From Phycisphaeraceae bacterium (GTDB taxonomy: Bacteria; Planctomycetota; Phycisphaerae; Phycisphaerales; Phycisphaeraceae), in assembly GCA_002716625.1 (NCBI GenBank), contig PBAS01000059.1, positions 1 to 48,418 on the forward strand: DNA of 48,418 nucleotides, written 5' to 3'. Positions 9,168-19,349 of the stretch are shown piece by piece (the stretch's first letter is position 1; every line of letters starts with the position of its first letter). A model generated the notes under the pieces. That model did no database searches. It saw only the letters and a list, made by a program, of their open reading frames with translations, and was not told the origin of the DNA. The position numbers and the translations under genes are program-made.

Positions 9168-12100
9168 TTACAGTATTGAACCGGCTTCAAGCTCGGACTT
9201 TTCAAGCGTGATGTTCAGGCCGAGACCCTTGATCTCATTGCACAGCACATCAAAGGCCACGGGCATACCAGCTTCTAGTGAATTGGTGCCCTTGACCATT
9301 GCTTCATAAATCTTTGTACGGCCCTCGACATCATCACTTTTGACGGTCAGCAGTTCTTGCAAAACGTAGGCAGCGCCATAGCCTTCTAGGGCCCAGACCT
9401 CCATCTCGCCAAAACGTTGACCGCCGGTCCGGGCCTTGCCCCCCAGAGGCTGCTGAGTGATTAGGCTGTAGGGGCCGGTGGCTCGGGCATGGATCTTGTC
9501 GTCGACCAAATGGTGTAGTTTCAACAGGTACATGTAGCCAACGGCGGTTTTTTGATCGAATGGCTCTCCGGTACGACCATCGTAGAGTTGTACCTTTCCG
9601 CCAGTTGACATCTTGACCAATAGTTCGTGGGCGGCAGGTGCTTGGTTAGCCTGGGCCAACGTTTGGGTGCGATTCTCAACATATTCGTTAGCCTCATCGA
9701 TCGCTTCGTCGATCTCCTGCTCGGTGGCCCCATCGAAGACCGGTGTTACGCCTTGCAGGCCAAGGACGCCACAGGCCCAACCAAGATATGTTTCAAGGAT
9801 TTGCCCGACGTTCATGCGCTTGCCAACACCCAATGGGTTGAGCAAGACATCGACCGGTGTGCCGTCGTCAAGAAACGGCATGTCCTCTGTGGGTACGATC
9901 CTTGAAATTACACCCTTGTTTCCATGTCGGCCGGCCATCTTATCGCCCACGGAGAGTTGGCGTTTGGTCGCCAAATAGATTTTCACCATCTCAAGGACGC
10001 CAGAAGGCAGTTCGTCACCCCGTTTCATATGGGCCAACTTGCGGTCTTTTTCCTTTTGAACAGCTCGAATACGCGGCCAGAACTGGTTGTAGATTTGTTC
10101 GCCGAGAGTTTTGATTTCCTTGTTGCCCTTAATCCACTTAAATGAGAATGACTCGATCTGCTCGAGCAACACCTCGGCGATATCACTGGCGCCAACTTTT
10201 TGGCGTGTGCTTGGGTCGATCATGTCAGCCCCGGCCATTTCATTGATTTGTTCCACCATCTGGCGAAACAGGTCGGCGGTTCGCCCATCCATCTCAACCT
10301 CATAGGCACGCATTTGAATTTTCAACTCACGCTTCTGTTCATCGTTGAGATGCATCCGGCGGCTAAAACGTTTGGCGCCTATGACAATCCCCTCGGTTCC
10401 CGCGGGTACCTCCAAGGAGTCGTTCTTTACATCCTCGCCTGCACGGCCAAAGATTGCATGCAGTAGTTTTTCTTCCGGCGTCAACTCACTTTTGCTCTTG
10501 GGACTGACCTTGCCCACCAAGATGTCGCCGGGGTGCACATATGTACCGATTGACACAATGCCCTTGTCGTCAAGTCGGCCGAGTTGTCTTTCGCTGACAT
10601 TAGGAATGTCACAGGTGAATTCTTCACGGCCAAGCTTGGTTTCCCGAATTTCAACGTCAAATTCTTCTAAGTGAATCGAGGTAAAGACGTCGTCCTTGAC
10701 CAAGCGTTCGGAGATCACAATTGCATCTTCGAAGTTGTAACCATCAAAGGTATTAAAAGCGACCAAGACATTCTTGCCGAGGGCCAGCTCTCCCTGCTCA
10801 GTGGCCGCCCCGTCGGCAATGATTTGGTCTTTACGAACCGTCTCACCCAGGTTGACGATTGGGCGTTGGTTCAGGCAGGTTCTGTCATTGAGCCCGACAT
10901 ATTTACGCAGCTCGTACTCGTCAGCATTGTCAATCACGATTCGTAACGCATCGACATATGTAACGGTGCCGGCGTTGTTAGCTCGTATGACCATACCGGA
11001 GTATTTCGGTACTTCCTTTTCCATGCCAGTGGCGACGCAGGGTGGTTCGCTAATGATCAACGGCACCGCCTGGCGCTGCATGTTTGAGCCCATGAGGGCT
11101 CGGTTGGCATCATCGTGTTCAAGAAATGGAATCAACGCCGCCGACACGCCAACAATCTGCTTGGGGCTGATATCGACATAGTCCACGTCCTGACTGGCGA
11201 CCTGCGACAGATCACCATCAACTCGGGCCAATACATTACCTTTGGCGATCTTGCCTGTGGTATCAATCGCATTGGTGGGTGCCAGCGTGACCTTCATTTC
11301 TTCATCAGCGCGAAGGTACTGCGATCCACTGGCGTCGTTGCCGGTAGCACCTTCCGTCACCTTGCGATAGGGCGTCTGTAGAAAACCATATTTGTCGATT
11401 TTGGAGTAGATGCCGAGCGATGCAATTAATCCGATGTTGGTACCTTCCGGGGTCTCGATTGGGCAGATTCGTCCGTAGTGGGAAATATGTACGTCCCGGA
11501 CTTCGAAACCGGCTCGTTTTCGGTTCAAGCCGCCAGGGCCCAACGCCGAAAGTCGTCGTTCGTGGGTTAGCTGTGACAGGGGATTTGTCTGGTCAACAAC
11601 CTGTGACAACTCGCTACGCCCAAAGAACTGTTCGATGGCCGAAGAAATGGATTTTGAATTGATCAGATCAGCAATCTTGGATAGTTCATCAGGATCTTTT
11701 ACGCTCATACGTTCTTGAACTGTACGACGTAGCTTAAGGAAACCTTTGCGCATCTCTTCTACTGCCAACTCGTCTAGGGTTCGCAGGCGGCGGTTGCCCA
11801 AGTGGTCAATATCATCAATGCGGGCCTTATTTCGGTTGGAACGCAGGTCGAGGATATACTTGATGACGTGCAGGAAATCTTCGGGGCGAAGTGCCATTTC
11901 TTCTTCCGGCACGGATAGATCAAATTTACGGTTGATTCGGAATCGACCAACTTTGCCCAGGCGATATCTATTTACATCGAAGAACTTTTCAGCAAATAAC
12001 TGGCGAGCTTTATCCACTTGCGGTGGATTGCCCGGACGAAGTCTGGCATAAAGCTGCAGCAAAGCACTTTCATGCTCCGTGACCGTCATTCCAAGGTCGG

Positions 12101-12965
12101 TCTGGGCTTCCTCGGCGATCGTATTGAGAATCAGTTCGTCAGTAACACCGGTGACCACGTCCACCTTCTTAAGATTCGAGCCAAGAATCTGTTCAATGGC
12201 TTCACCGATTACATGGCCAACGCCGACAATCTGCTCGCCTGTTTCTTCGTCATAAATCGGTGCCGCAGCGAAATACTCAGGGCGCAGATCCGTAACCTTG
12301 ACGGTCTGCACGTCGTAAAAGGTATTCAGCAGCGTTTCTGTCGTGGAGTACTTGTCATCAATGGCGCGAAGGAAAAGGGTGGCAGGGATCTTGGTCGACT
12401 GATCGATCCGCATCGTCAGCACATCTTTTTTGGTCACTTCCAGTTCGATCCATGAGCCTCTTTCCGGAATGATTCGTGCCGAGTGTAGTGGCCGGTCAGC
12501 CTCCGCACTGGCGATTGAAAAATCAACACCGGGCGAACGGTGCAACTGATTCACAATAACACGTTCAGCACCATTGATAATGAATTCACCACCACCCATG
12601 AGAATGGGGATCTCGCCAAGGTAGATTTCCTCTTCAGGGATCTCAGCTACATCTTGGCGGACGAGCCGTACGGCGATGCGGAATGGAATTCCATAGGTTA
12701 ATCGCAGTTGGCGGCATTCATCGGGCGTATAACGAGCTGGATCAAGCTTGTAATACAAGTACTCCAGTTGCATCGTGCCGTCGTAACTGCTGATGGGGAA
12801 AATCTCACGGAGTAATGACTCAATGCCCAGTGAATGGTCCCGGTGGTCAAACTCCTTGTCCAGCTGGACAAACCGCTTGTAGGCGGTCTGCTGGACTTCG
12901 ACCAGGTTCGGAATGGACATCGCGTCGCCACGTTTGGAATAGTCGCGCACTTTTCGTGTGAGCAT
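9168..12965 (-). CDS. rpoB: DNA-directed RNA polymerase subunit beta
   Basis: This is the second-largest RNA polymerase subunit and forms the other half of the active cleft. The 1265-residue length is normal. Hallmarks include the rifampicin-region sequence ([33 protein letters not shown]), [29 protein letters not shown] and the C-terminal [22 protein letters not shown] lies just upstream of the ATG at 12965. No rplL or rplJ precedes it: a promoter sits about 90 bases upstream and the next gene is an unrelated hydrolase. Confidence 0.98.
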   Translation of the reverse strand: MLTRKVRDYSKRGDAMSIPNLVEVQQTAYKRFVQLDKEFDHRDHSLGIESLLREIFPISSYDGTMQLEYLYYKLDPARYTPDECRQLRLTYGIPFRIAVRLVRQDVAEIPEEEIYLGEIPILMGGGEFIINGAERVIVNQLHRSPGVDFSIASAEADRPLHSARIIPERGSWIELEVTKKDVLTMRIDQSTKIPATLFLRAIDDKYSTTETLLNTFYDVQTVKVTDLRPEYFAAAPIYDEETGEQIVGVGHVIGEAIEQILGSNLKKVDVVTGVTDELILNTIAEEAQTDLGMTVTEHESALLQLYARLRPGNPPQVDKARQLFAEKFFDVNRYRLGKVGRFRINRKFDLSVPEEEMALRPEDFLHVIKYILDLRSNRNKARIDDIDHLGNRRLRTLDELAVEEMRKGFLKLRRTVQERMSVKDPDELSKIADLINSKSISSAIEQFFGRSELSQVVDQTNPLSQLTHERRLSALGPGGLNRKRAGFEVRDVHISHYGRICPIETPEGTNIGLIASLGIYSKIDKYGFLQTPYRKVTEGATGNDASGSQYLRADEEMKVTLAPTNAIDTTGKIAKGNVLARVDGDLSQVASQDVDYVDISPKQIVGVSAALIPFLEHDDANRALMGSNMQRQAVPLIISEPPCVATGMEKEVPKYSGMVIRANNAGTVTYVDALRIVIDNADEYELRKYVGLNDRTCLNQRPIVNLGETVRKDQIIADGAATEQGELALGKNVLVAFNTFDGYNFEDAIVISERLVKDDVFTSIHLEEFDVEIRETKLGREEFTCDIPNVSERQLGRLDDKGIVSIGTYVHPGDILVGKVSPKSKSELTPEEKLLHAIFGRAGEDVKNDSLEVPAGTEGIVIGAKRFSRRMHLNDEQKRELKIQMRAYEVEMDGRTADLFRQMVEQINEMAGADMIDPSTRQKVGASDIAEVLLEQIESFSFKWIKGNKEIKTLGEQIYNQFWPRIRAVQKEKDRKLAHMKRGDELPSGVLEMVKIYLATKRQLSVGDKMAGRHGNKGVISRIVPTEDMPFLDDGTPVDVLLNPLGVGKRMNVGQILETYLGWACGVLGLQGVTPVFDGATEQEIDEAIDEANEYVENRTQTLAQANQAPAAHELLVKMSTGGKVQLYDGRTGEPFDQKTAVGYMYLLKLHHLVDDKIHARATGPYSLITQQPLGGKARTGGQRFGEMEVWALEGYGAAYVLQELLTVKSDDVEGRTKIYEAMVKGTNSLEAGMPVAFDVLCNEIKGLGLNITLEKSELEAGSIL

Positions 12966-13056
12966 CGATCACCTCGACCATGCTTTGTTTATAAATGTAT
13001 GGTTCACAACAACTTAGGCGGCCTGCTACACCCCAGATCGACATCGGAATCGCGCC

Positions 13057-13085
13057 AGTATAGACAATGCCTTTTAAGGTGACAA
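13057..13085 (-). promoter_or_regulatory. Sigma70-type promoter of the rpoBC operon
   Basis: Read on the minus strand, TTGTCA (13080-13085), a 17-base spacer and TATACT (13057-13062) closely match the consensus. The start near 13050 gives a leader of about 85 bases before rpoB, room for attenuation control, though I see no clear hairpin. This shows rpoBC is transcribed independently of any ribosomal protein operon. Confidence 0.75.
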
Positions 13086-13153
13086 GTTGGATTTAAACAA
13101 ATCTTCAGATTTTTAATTTTAGTGGGAAAAAGGGCTGCGTGGCGGGTCGCAGA

Positions 13154-14044
13154 TCAGGGTTTATTGGGTGGTACGCAGCGGTGGATAAACTGCCGGATCG
13201 TGTGGAGATACGGTTGGCCGCCAACCCATTGCGTATCGTTGTGGCCAGCTCCCTGGAGGCTATAGAACTGCTTGGGTTCAGGGGCTGCAGCAAATAGACG
13301 CTGCCCATGATGGTAGGGAATCAGGTCATCGTCTTCACTATGGACAAAGAGTTTAGGTGTCGTCAGGCCGCCGACCTTATCAATGGAATTCATTTGTGTA
13401 CGGATAAGAAATCGGGGCAGGATCGGTATGATCTCAGCGGCCATGTCGGGTATGGAGGTGAAACTCGACTCAATAATCAGCCCTGCCGGGGTGATTTTGT
13501 CATGGCTGGCTAGTTCAATTGCTACTGCACCGCCAAGGGATCGGCCAAGCAGGACAATCCGCGTCGGATCAATATCCTGGTCACAAACGAGAACATTCCA
13601 AGCGGTAAGGGCATCGTGATAGATGCCAGCTTCTGACGGTTTTCCTTCGCTGCGACCGTAGCCGCGGTAGTCAAAGATCAATACATTGGCCGGTATACGA
13701 ACCAGTTCCAAAATCATTTCGAATCGAGGTGTGATATTGCCGGCATTCCTATGACTCCACAGGACGACTGCTTGGCTGTCAATTGGTGTCTGATTTCTGT
13801 GATCCCAAGGCTGGCAGAACCAGCCGTGGATCCTGGCCCCATCTGAAGTGGTCAGGAAAATGTCTTCGATCCGCGGTTGTATTGGCAAGCTATCGTGATG
13901 GGTATGCCATGGCTGCCAGTCACCATCGGAAAATTTTGATGGGAAATAGATGAAATGATTTTCAAAAATCATGCAGTCACTATAAAAGATGATGGGAATC
14001 ACTAAAAGGTTTCGGCAGATTTGCAGCCAGTATCTTTTACACAA
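13154..14044 (-). CDS. Alpha/beta hydrolase, membrane-anchored Bem46/ABHD13-like
   Basis: This is a serine hydrolase of unknown substrate. The 296-residue product has a hydrophobic N-terminal segment (LLVIPIIFYSDCMIF) followed by the family-typical FIYFPSKF. The alpha/beta fold then carries an oxyanion-region SHRNAGN, FDYRGYGRSEG, the nucleophile elbow GRSLGG, the acid in SEDDDLIP and the histidine in GAGHND, so the catalytic triad is intact. The start is uncertain. The longest form begins at a TTG (14044) with no ribosome site. An ATG at 13972 is preceded by TATAGT exactly 6 bases upstream (possible leaderless start) but would remove most of the membrane segment. A lipase/esterase or depalmitoylase-type role is possible. 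Confidence 0.85.
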   Translation of the reverse strand: MCKRYWLQICRNLLVIPIIFYSDCMIFENHFIYFPSKFSDGDWQPWHTHHDSLPIQPRIEDIFLTTSDGARIHGWFCQPWDHRNQTPIDSQAVVLWSHRNAGNITPRFEMILELVRIPANVLIFDYRGYGRSEGKPSEAGIYHDALTAWNVLVCDQDIDPTRIVLLGRSLGGAVAIELASHDKITPAGLIIESSFTSIPDMAAEIIPILPRFLIRTQMNSIDKVGGLTTPKLFVHSEDDDLIPYHHGQRLFAAAPEPKQFYSLQGAGHNDTQWVGGQPYLHTIRQFIHRCVPPNKP

Positions 14045-14112
14045 ACGCCGTGGTAAACCCCGATCGGCCCTGCCAGCCTTTTACGGTTGCTTGATCCTTT
14101 GGTCAATTCGAG

Positions 14113-15621
14113 TCATGCTGAATGACCAAGTAATTTCGTGAATCGATTGAATTGGGCGTCAAAGCGGTCAGGCTCCTTGGGCTTAATGGTCTTCATGGTG
14201 AAAGAGTTGCGGACGATATGTCTTGCTTGCTGTAGATTGGCGATATGTCCGGCGCCGATTGCCTGCATCAGCACATTGCCAATTGCTGTAGCTTCATACG
14301 GGCCGATCACCACGGGCCGGCCGATTGCATCACAGGTCAACTGGTTCAGCAATTGGTTTTGTCCACCACCACCTACAATATGCAGAACGTCAAACGTACG
14401 ATCGAGGATGGTTTCAAGGTTATCCATCGTCTGTCGGTAGCACAGGGCAAGGCTTTCAAGGCAGCAACGAATAAATTGACCGGGTGTCAGCGGTTCTGGT
14501 TGGTTGGTGGTTCGGGCGAACGTGCAGATCTTGGCCCGGATATTACCTGGTTCAGAAAACGGCTGGGAATTGGGATCAACGAGTGTACGAAACGCTTCGG
14601 TTCCCTCGGCAAGCTGTATGAGTTGCGTGTAGTCAAATGTCTCCCCAGTTCGGGCCAGATCACTGCGACATTGTTGGACAAGCCAGAGCCCCGCGATGTT
14701 CTTGAGGAATCTAATCTTGTTCTCCACGCCACGTTCGTTGGTGAAGCCAAGTGACCGGGCTTCATTACTGATGACTGGTTCGTTCAGTTCGGCGCCCATC
14801 AACGACCAAGTTCCACTGGAGAGGTAAGTCCAAGTTCCACGGGCAAAGGTCTCGTCATCCACGGGTACAGCGGCAACTGCGCTGGCTGTATCATGTGCGC
14901 CAGGCACAATCACAGGGAGTTGCTTGCAGCCGGCTTCCTCCGCCACTGGTTTACGCAGGGGACCAAGTATGGTGCCGGGCTGGACGATGTTGCCTAGCAG
15001 GTGAGTGGGTAGGCGGAGTTGCTCAAGTAAAGGAAAGGCCCATGTGCCGCTACAAGGATCAACCATTTGCGTGGTTGATGCACAGGTTGATTCATTGACG
15101 GGTTCGCCGGTTGCTAGAAAATGCATCAGGTCACCCATCATCAGCAGGCGCCCGGCATGGTCGAGAATATCGGGTTCTGATTGTTGCTGGGCTACAAGTT
15201 GATAGAGCGAATTAATAGCCATTAATTGAATGCCTGTGGCGTCGTAGATCGCTTTTTTACCTAGAGTGTTTAACACCTTTTCATAGGCCGGACCGCATCG
15301 GGCGTCTCGATAGGTAAATGGCAGGCCCAATAATTGGCCACTACGGCTAATCAAGGCAAAGTCGACGCCCCATGTGTCGACACCAATGCTCTCAATGGCC
15401 ATGTTCTGCTTTTTAGCTGCTGCCGTGCAATGACCCAAGCCCTCGACAATATTGGCCCATAACGATTGCACGTTCCAGTGATACCCGGATGGTAGATACT
15501 GCGGACGGTTGGCAAATCGATGTACAGCCTGTAGATCCAGCAGTTTGTTATCGAGTACGCCAAGCATGGCGCGACCAGATTCGGCGCCAAGGTCGAATGC
15601 TGCATACGCCTGTTTGGTCAT
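14113..15621 (-). CDS. rhaB: Rhamnulokinase
   Basis: RhaB phosphorylates L-rhamnulose to L-rhamnulose 1-phosphate in cytosolic rhamnose breakdown. The 502-residue protein is an FGGY-family kinase with the phosphate loop AFDLGAESGRAMLG at the N-terminus, the GVDTWGVDFALI segment and VPGAHDTASAVAAVP. The second ATPase domain has YLSSGTWSLMG and HIVGGGGQNQLL. This pattern is closer to rhamnulokinase than to glycerol or xylulose kinases. It begins 19 bases after pgsA ends, so the two are probably co-transcribed. No rhamnose isomerase or aldolase is in the window, so the rest of the pathway is elsewhere. Confidence 0.9.
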   Translation of the reverse strand: MTKQAYAAFDLGAESGRAMLGVLDNKLLDLQAVHRFANRPQYLPSGYHWNVQSLWANIVEGLGHCTAAAKKQNMAIESIGVDTWGVDFALISRSGQLLGLPFTYRDARCGPAYEKVLNTLGKKAIYDATGIQLMAINSLYQLVAQQQSEPDILDHAGRLLMMGDLMHFLATGEPVNESTCASTTQMVDPCSGTWAFPLLEQLRLPTHLLGNIVQPGTILGPLRKPVAEEAGCKQLPVIVPGAHDTASAVAAVPVDDETFARGTWTYLSSGTWSLMGAELNEPVISNEARSLGFTNERGVENKIRFLKNIAGLWLVQQCRSDLARTGETFDYTQLIQLAEGTEAFRTLVDPNSQPFSEPGNIRAKICTFARTTNQPEPLTPGQFIRCCLESLALCYRQTMDNLETILDRTFDVLHIVGGGGQNQLLNQLTCDAIGRPVVIGPYEATAIGNVLMQAIGAGHIANLQQARHIVRNSFTMKTIKPKEPDRFDAQFNRFTKLLGHSA

Positions 15622-15640
15622 TTCGGCTTAACCTTCATCA

Positions 15641-16261
15641 TTATTGACGCATCGCGACGACCGCACTTTTGATATAGGGCAATCCACTGATAAACGTTAC
15701 CGCGACAGTGGCATACATGAGGGTATCGCGAACGACACCCATCCATTGGTGCCCATCTTGCACCGGATCGAGGGCGACCAATCCGATGATCACGGGAATG
15801 GCGATCATTTGTAACGCCGCCTTAGATTTTCCCCAAAGATTAGCCCCGAACTTTGTCCCCTTGTTTTCGTGGGCCATACGCAGGTCCGTGACCAACAGTT
15901 CACGTGCTAGCATCAGGGCGATCATCCATGGATAGACTCCGCTGATCATCGTAAAGTAGTTGCCCGCTTCGACCCAGTCGGGGTTGACAAATCGCGGTCC
16001 CGCCAAATAGATGAATGCGCCGAGTGTTAGGACCTTGTCGCAAAATGGATCCATGATTCGGCCAAAGGTTGTTTCAACCTGCCAGCGGCGAGCTAGGTAT
16101 CCGTCCAGTAGGTCGGTGATCCCGGCAAGAGCAAAGATCACCAGAGAGGACCAGAGGATAGACTCGCTTCCTGGGTATCTATACTGGTTGATCAATATAA
16201 AAAAAATGGCGGCCAGTGCTAAACGAAGGATGGTAAGGAGGTTGGGCAGGTGGCGGCGCAT
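15641..16261 (-). CDS. pgsA: CDP-diacylglycerol-glycerol-3-phosphate phosphatidyltransferase
   Basis: The enzyme makes phosphatidylglycerol phosphate in the inner membrane. The 206-residue product has several membrane helices and the exact CDP-alcohol phosphotransferase motif: D50, D53-G54, A57-R58, G67, D71 and D75 (spacing D-x2-D-G-x2-A-R-x8-G-x3-D-x3-D). The N-terminal LPNLLTILRLALA is typical of PgsA. A related CDP-alcohol transferase with another acceptor cannot be excluded. It sits between the S1 gene (93 bases upstream) and rhaB (19 bases downstream). Confidence 0.9.
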   Translation of the reverse strand: MRRHLPNLLTILRLALAAIFFILINQYRYPGSESILWSSLVIFALAGITDLLDGYLARRWQVETTFGRIMDPFCDKVLTLGAFIYLAGPRFVNPDWVEAGNYFTMISGVYPWMIALMLARELLVTDLRMAHENKGTKFGANLWGKSKAALQMIAIPVIIGLVALDPVQDGHQWMGVVRDTLMYATVAVTFISGLPYIKSAVVAMRQ

Positions 16262-16354
16262 GGGTTGGGGGAGTTCAGTTGTAAAAATAATTAGGTCTAT
16301 CGGATTTTAGTCGGTTTATTCTGCCAGAAGGTTAGCCGACATTGGGCTGGATCG

Positions 16355-17956
16355 CTAAAGCTTGAGGTTGCCCAGACCCATTCCCATGCCGCCGTGTTCG
16401 CCCATGCCACCCTTTAGGTTGTGGTCGCGCTTTTGGGGTTTCTGCTTGGGTTTTGACGCTTCCTGAGAGTCAGCGGAGTTGGGACCATCAGTGCTGCCAT
16501 GATCTCCACCACTTGGCAGCGGTTCGGTCAACGCTCTGATGGACAGGCTGATCTTACGATCCTGCGGTTCGATGCCAATAATGCGAAACCGCCTGGTGTC
16601 ACCGGCTTTTACAACTGCTTCGACACTTTCGACCCGACTGTTGGCCAGTTGCGATATATGTGCGAGTGCCTCGATGCCATTTTCAAGTTCAACAAATGCT
16701 CCGAATACCGTTGTTTGCACGACTTTTCCCTCAACGACCTGGTTGACTGCGTATTTCTGTCCGGCATCTTGCCACGGGTCGCCATGAACCTGTTTAAGGC
16801 TCAGTGAAAGCCGCCTTTGCTCAATGTCGATCTGTCGCACTGACACTTTTAATACTTCACCCTCCTTACAGATTTGATTGGGGTGACCGATCCGTTTCCA
16901 ACTTATCTCGCTAACGGGTAGCAGTCCGTCTACGCCGGGTTCGAGTTCAACGAATGCTCCAAAATTTTCCAGTCGTACGATGCGGCCTGTTACTTGATCG
17001 CCCACCTGCAGTCGAGCGTCGAGGCTTTGCCATGGATCCGGTGCAGTCTGCTTTAGGCCAAGCCGAATACGTTTGCCTTCCTCTTCGACTGCGAGCACCT
17101 TGATCGTGATTTGCTGGCCGGATTTGACGATATCCTGTGGTTTTTCAATTCGACTATAACTCATGTCGCTGATGTGGAGCAATCCATCGAGGCCACCCAG
17201 GTCGACAAATGCGCCGAAATCAGTAATCCGCGTAACCGTTCCTTGCCGTGTCTGACCGACTGTCAGATCCTTGAGTAATTTATCTCGTTTGCGATTGCGT
17301 TGAATTTCGAGATAGTCCCGGCGGCTTAGGATTACGCGTTTACCCCGTCGGTCGATTTCCCTAACGGTTGCTTGGATTTTTTGGCTGATGAACTGTTTAA
17401 GGTCCTCCACGTGGTGCAGATCAATTTGGCTGGCGGGCATGAAGGCGCGGATGCCACCAGCTATTTCCAGTTCGAGTCCACCTTTGTTGGTTGATGTGAC
17501 CCGGGCTTCGATATTGCTGCCTCGTGCCAACTGTTGCCATGCAATGGCACCGACTGCGCCTTCGCGCGATAAATGGACCAGCCCTTCTTTCTCATCGAGC
17601 CGCTCGACCACGAAGTCCATGATGCTGTCAATCCGAGGTGGGCGTTCAAATTGCTTAAGTGGTACCAAGCCTTGTAGCTTGCTGTCGATTCCGGTGAGCG
17701 TCACAAACACATCATCACCAGTGATCTTCGCAATCCGACCACGTCGAGTCTCGAAATCAATGTGTGTGGGCGGTTGTGAGCCTTTGGCCTGCTCGCCGGC
17801 AGTATCGGTCGGATTGACGGAAACAGCTTGGGTTTCATCCATGATCTGCTGCATGGACAGGTCGCCTATGGTGTTGGCAACTTCTTGCTCAACGTCGGTA
17901 TTATCAAGCGGTGGGATTGATTCGGCCTTGGGTTTTGGGGGTGTCGTGTCACTCAT
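16355..17956 (-). CDS. rpsA: S1 domain RNA-binding protein, ribosomal protein S1 type
   Basis: S1-domain arrays bind mRNA on the 30S subunit. The 533-residue protein has an acidic, Pro-rich N-terminus (~70 residues) and then about five S1-type domains. The last three are canonical, with ITDFGAFVDLGG-LDGLLHISDMS, LENFGAFVELEPGVDGLLPVSE and TTVFGAFVELENGIEALAHIS. The first two are diverged, as in genuine S1, which argues for rpsA rather than a single-domain RNA helper. The C-terminus is a Lys/Gln-rich linker and a Gly/Met-rich tail (GGMGEHGGMGMGLGNLKL). It is probably the first gene of the rpsA-pgsA-rhaB run on the minus strand. Confidence 0.88.
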   Translation of the reverse strand: MSDTTPPKPKAESIPPLDNTDVEQEVANTIGDLSMQQIMDETQAVSVNPTDTAGEQAKGSQPPTHIDFETRRGRIAKITGDDVFVTLTGIDSKLQGLVPLKQFERPPRIDSIMDFVVERLDEKEGLVHLSREGAVGAIAWQQLARGSNIEARVTSTNKGGLELEIAGGIRAFMPASQIDLHHVEDLKQFISQKIQATVREIDRRGKRVILSRRDYLEIQRNRKRDKLLKDLTVGQTRQGTVTRITDFGAFVDLGGLDGLLHISDMSYSRIEKPQDIVKSGQQITIKVLAVEEEGKRIRLGLKQTAPDPWQSLDARLQVGDQVTGRIVRLENFGAFVELEPGVDGLLPVSEISWKRIGHPNQICKEGEVLKVSVRQIDIEQRRLSLSLKQVHGDPWQDAGQKYAVNQVVEGKVVQTTVFGAFVELENGIEALAHISQLANSRVESVEAVVKAGDTRRFRIIGIEPQDRKISLSIRALTEPLPSGGDHGSTDGPNSADSQEASKPKQKPQKRDHNLKGGMGEHGGMGMGLGNLKL

Positions 17957-18153
17957 GTCTTACATTTTCGGTGTTCTGCAGAGCTGTATGTGCCAGCTTA
18001 TCGGTACTATCGCTAATGGCAACCAGTGGACTTATTGTGCCTCTAGATGGTGCTTTGTGCCTGTTTTACTATGAGTTACATCGTGCAGATTGCTATTTCT
18101 GTTAACATTCTTTCCTGTCTTGTTGATGGCAATCAAAGTGAAATTCAGCATGT

Positions 18154-19320
18154 TTGTGCCGTAGGAGATCAACGACGACCCAATTAACGGACCAGATTGA
18201 TCGTCTCCACGGTGTGGTGCGTTTGGCTCCCCAACTCGTGCCGCGACTCTATGCAGATGGCAATCGTCTAGGCCAGCGTTTATCCGGGGCAAGGCGCCCT
18301 AAGTACTACAGACCGGAGCGGTGGATTGGGTCTTCCACGCTGGCGGTCAATCCGTCGCCCATGCCTTCAGGGGGACTAAGCAAGTGTCCGGAGGTTTCCG
18401 AGTCGGGGCGAGTTTCACTTAGGAGAATTCTCGCGGATCGGCAAGTAGGGCCCCGCCTGCTTGGTCCCCAACGTTATGAGCAACATGGTGGTGAGTTTCG
18501 TGTGCTGATCAAAGTGCTCGATGCAAGGAATCCGATCCCTGTCCATGTGCATGCCAACGATATTTTCGTGGCAGAGAACCCTGCAATTTACCCGGATCAA
18601 TGCTTTGGCAAGGAAGAGGCATATCACTTTCTTGATCTTCCCAAAGGGCACTGTCCCTATACGCACTTGGGATTTTATGAAGGTGTGATGCCAGAGCACC
18701 TGTTTAGGGCGATGCAGCAGGGTGATGACCAGGTTCTTGAGCTTTGCCCTGGTACTTTGCAGTCCATTGGTGAAGGTTTCTATGTAGATGCAGGTCTGAT
18801 TCATCGACCCGGGACTGCCGTCACACTGGAAATCCAGCAGCCGAGTGATGTGTATACTTTCTTTGCCAGTCAATTCGATGGTATGACAATGGATGCAGCC
18901 ACGATTCGCCCGGGTTTCAACTCGATTGAGGAGGCTGCCGCATCCGTGATTGACTGGGAAGCCAACCAGAGTCCGGATTTACTGAATGCATCACATTTGC
19001 ATCCTGTTATTGAACCGGCTTATAGCCAGGCAGGGGCACGGGTTGAATGGATTTATCCACCGGATTTGACGGATAAGTTTAGCGGTATGCGTTTAACCAT
19101 TGATACGCGGATGACGTTCAAGGCCATGGAGCCCGGCGTGTTATTTGTTTGGCGGGGTCAGGGCCGACTCGACGGACGTCCTGTGGACGGTGGTGGCGGT
19201 ATTCCCGGTGAGGCGGACGAATTTTTTATCGGCTTTGAGGCGGCAAGACGGGGTATTGAACTTGAAAATACAGGAGACGAGTTGTTGGTTGCATTTGTTC
19301 TTTTCGCTGCGGTGGCCTGA
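18154..19320 (+). CDS. Mannose-6-phosphate isomerase-like (class I type) protein
   Basis: Class I phosphomannose isomerases are zinc cupin enzymes that interconvert mannose 6-phosphate and fructose 6-phosphate. In this 388-residue frame the metal-site pattern is visible: H131-x-H133 (HVHANDIF), the GKEEAYHFL segment near 152 (family GKTEMWYIL) and VDAGLIHRPGTAVTLEIQQPSDV with a further His. A C-terminal cupin half ends in ELLVAFVLF. The N-terminus is unclear: 18154 is a TTG without a ribosome site, AGGAGA at 18163-18168 precedes only ACG codons, and GTG 18214 is another option. The substrate may be a different sugar phosphate or a free sugar, so no symbol is given. Confidence 0.82.
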   Translation: MCRRRSTTTQLTDQIDRLHGVVRLAPQLVPRLYADGNRLGQRLSGARRPKYYRPERWIGSSTLAVNPSPMPSGGLSKCPEVSESGRVSLRRILADRQVGPRLLGPQRYEQHGGEFRVLIKVLDARNPIPVHVHANDIFVAENPAIYPDQCFGKEEAYHFLDLPKGHCPYTHLGFYEGVMPEHLFRAMQQGDDQVLELCPGTLQSIGEGFYVDAGLIHRPGTAVTLEIQQPSDVYTFFASQFDGMTMDAATIRPGFNSIEEAAASVIDWEANQSPDLLNASHLHPVIEPAYSQAGARVEWIYPPDLTDKFSGMRLTIDTRMTFKAMEPGVLFVWRGQGRLDGRPVDGGGGIPGEADEFFIGFEAARRGIELENTGDELLVAFVLFAAVA

Positions 19321-19349
19321 TTGAATCGGTTCGAGGAGTGTGTGGTATT

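Noticed and set aside
17388..18074. 228-residue plus-strand frame opposite the S1 gene
   Set aside because: Ser/Cys/Pro-rich antisense of S1 domains, no start signal.
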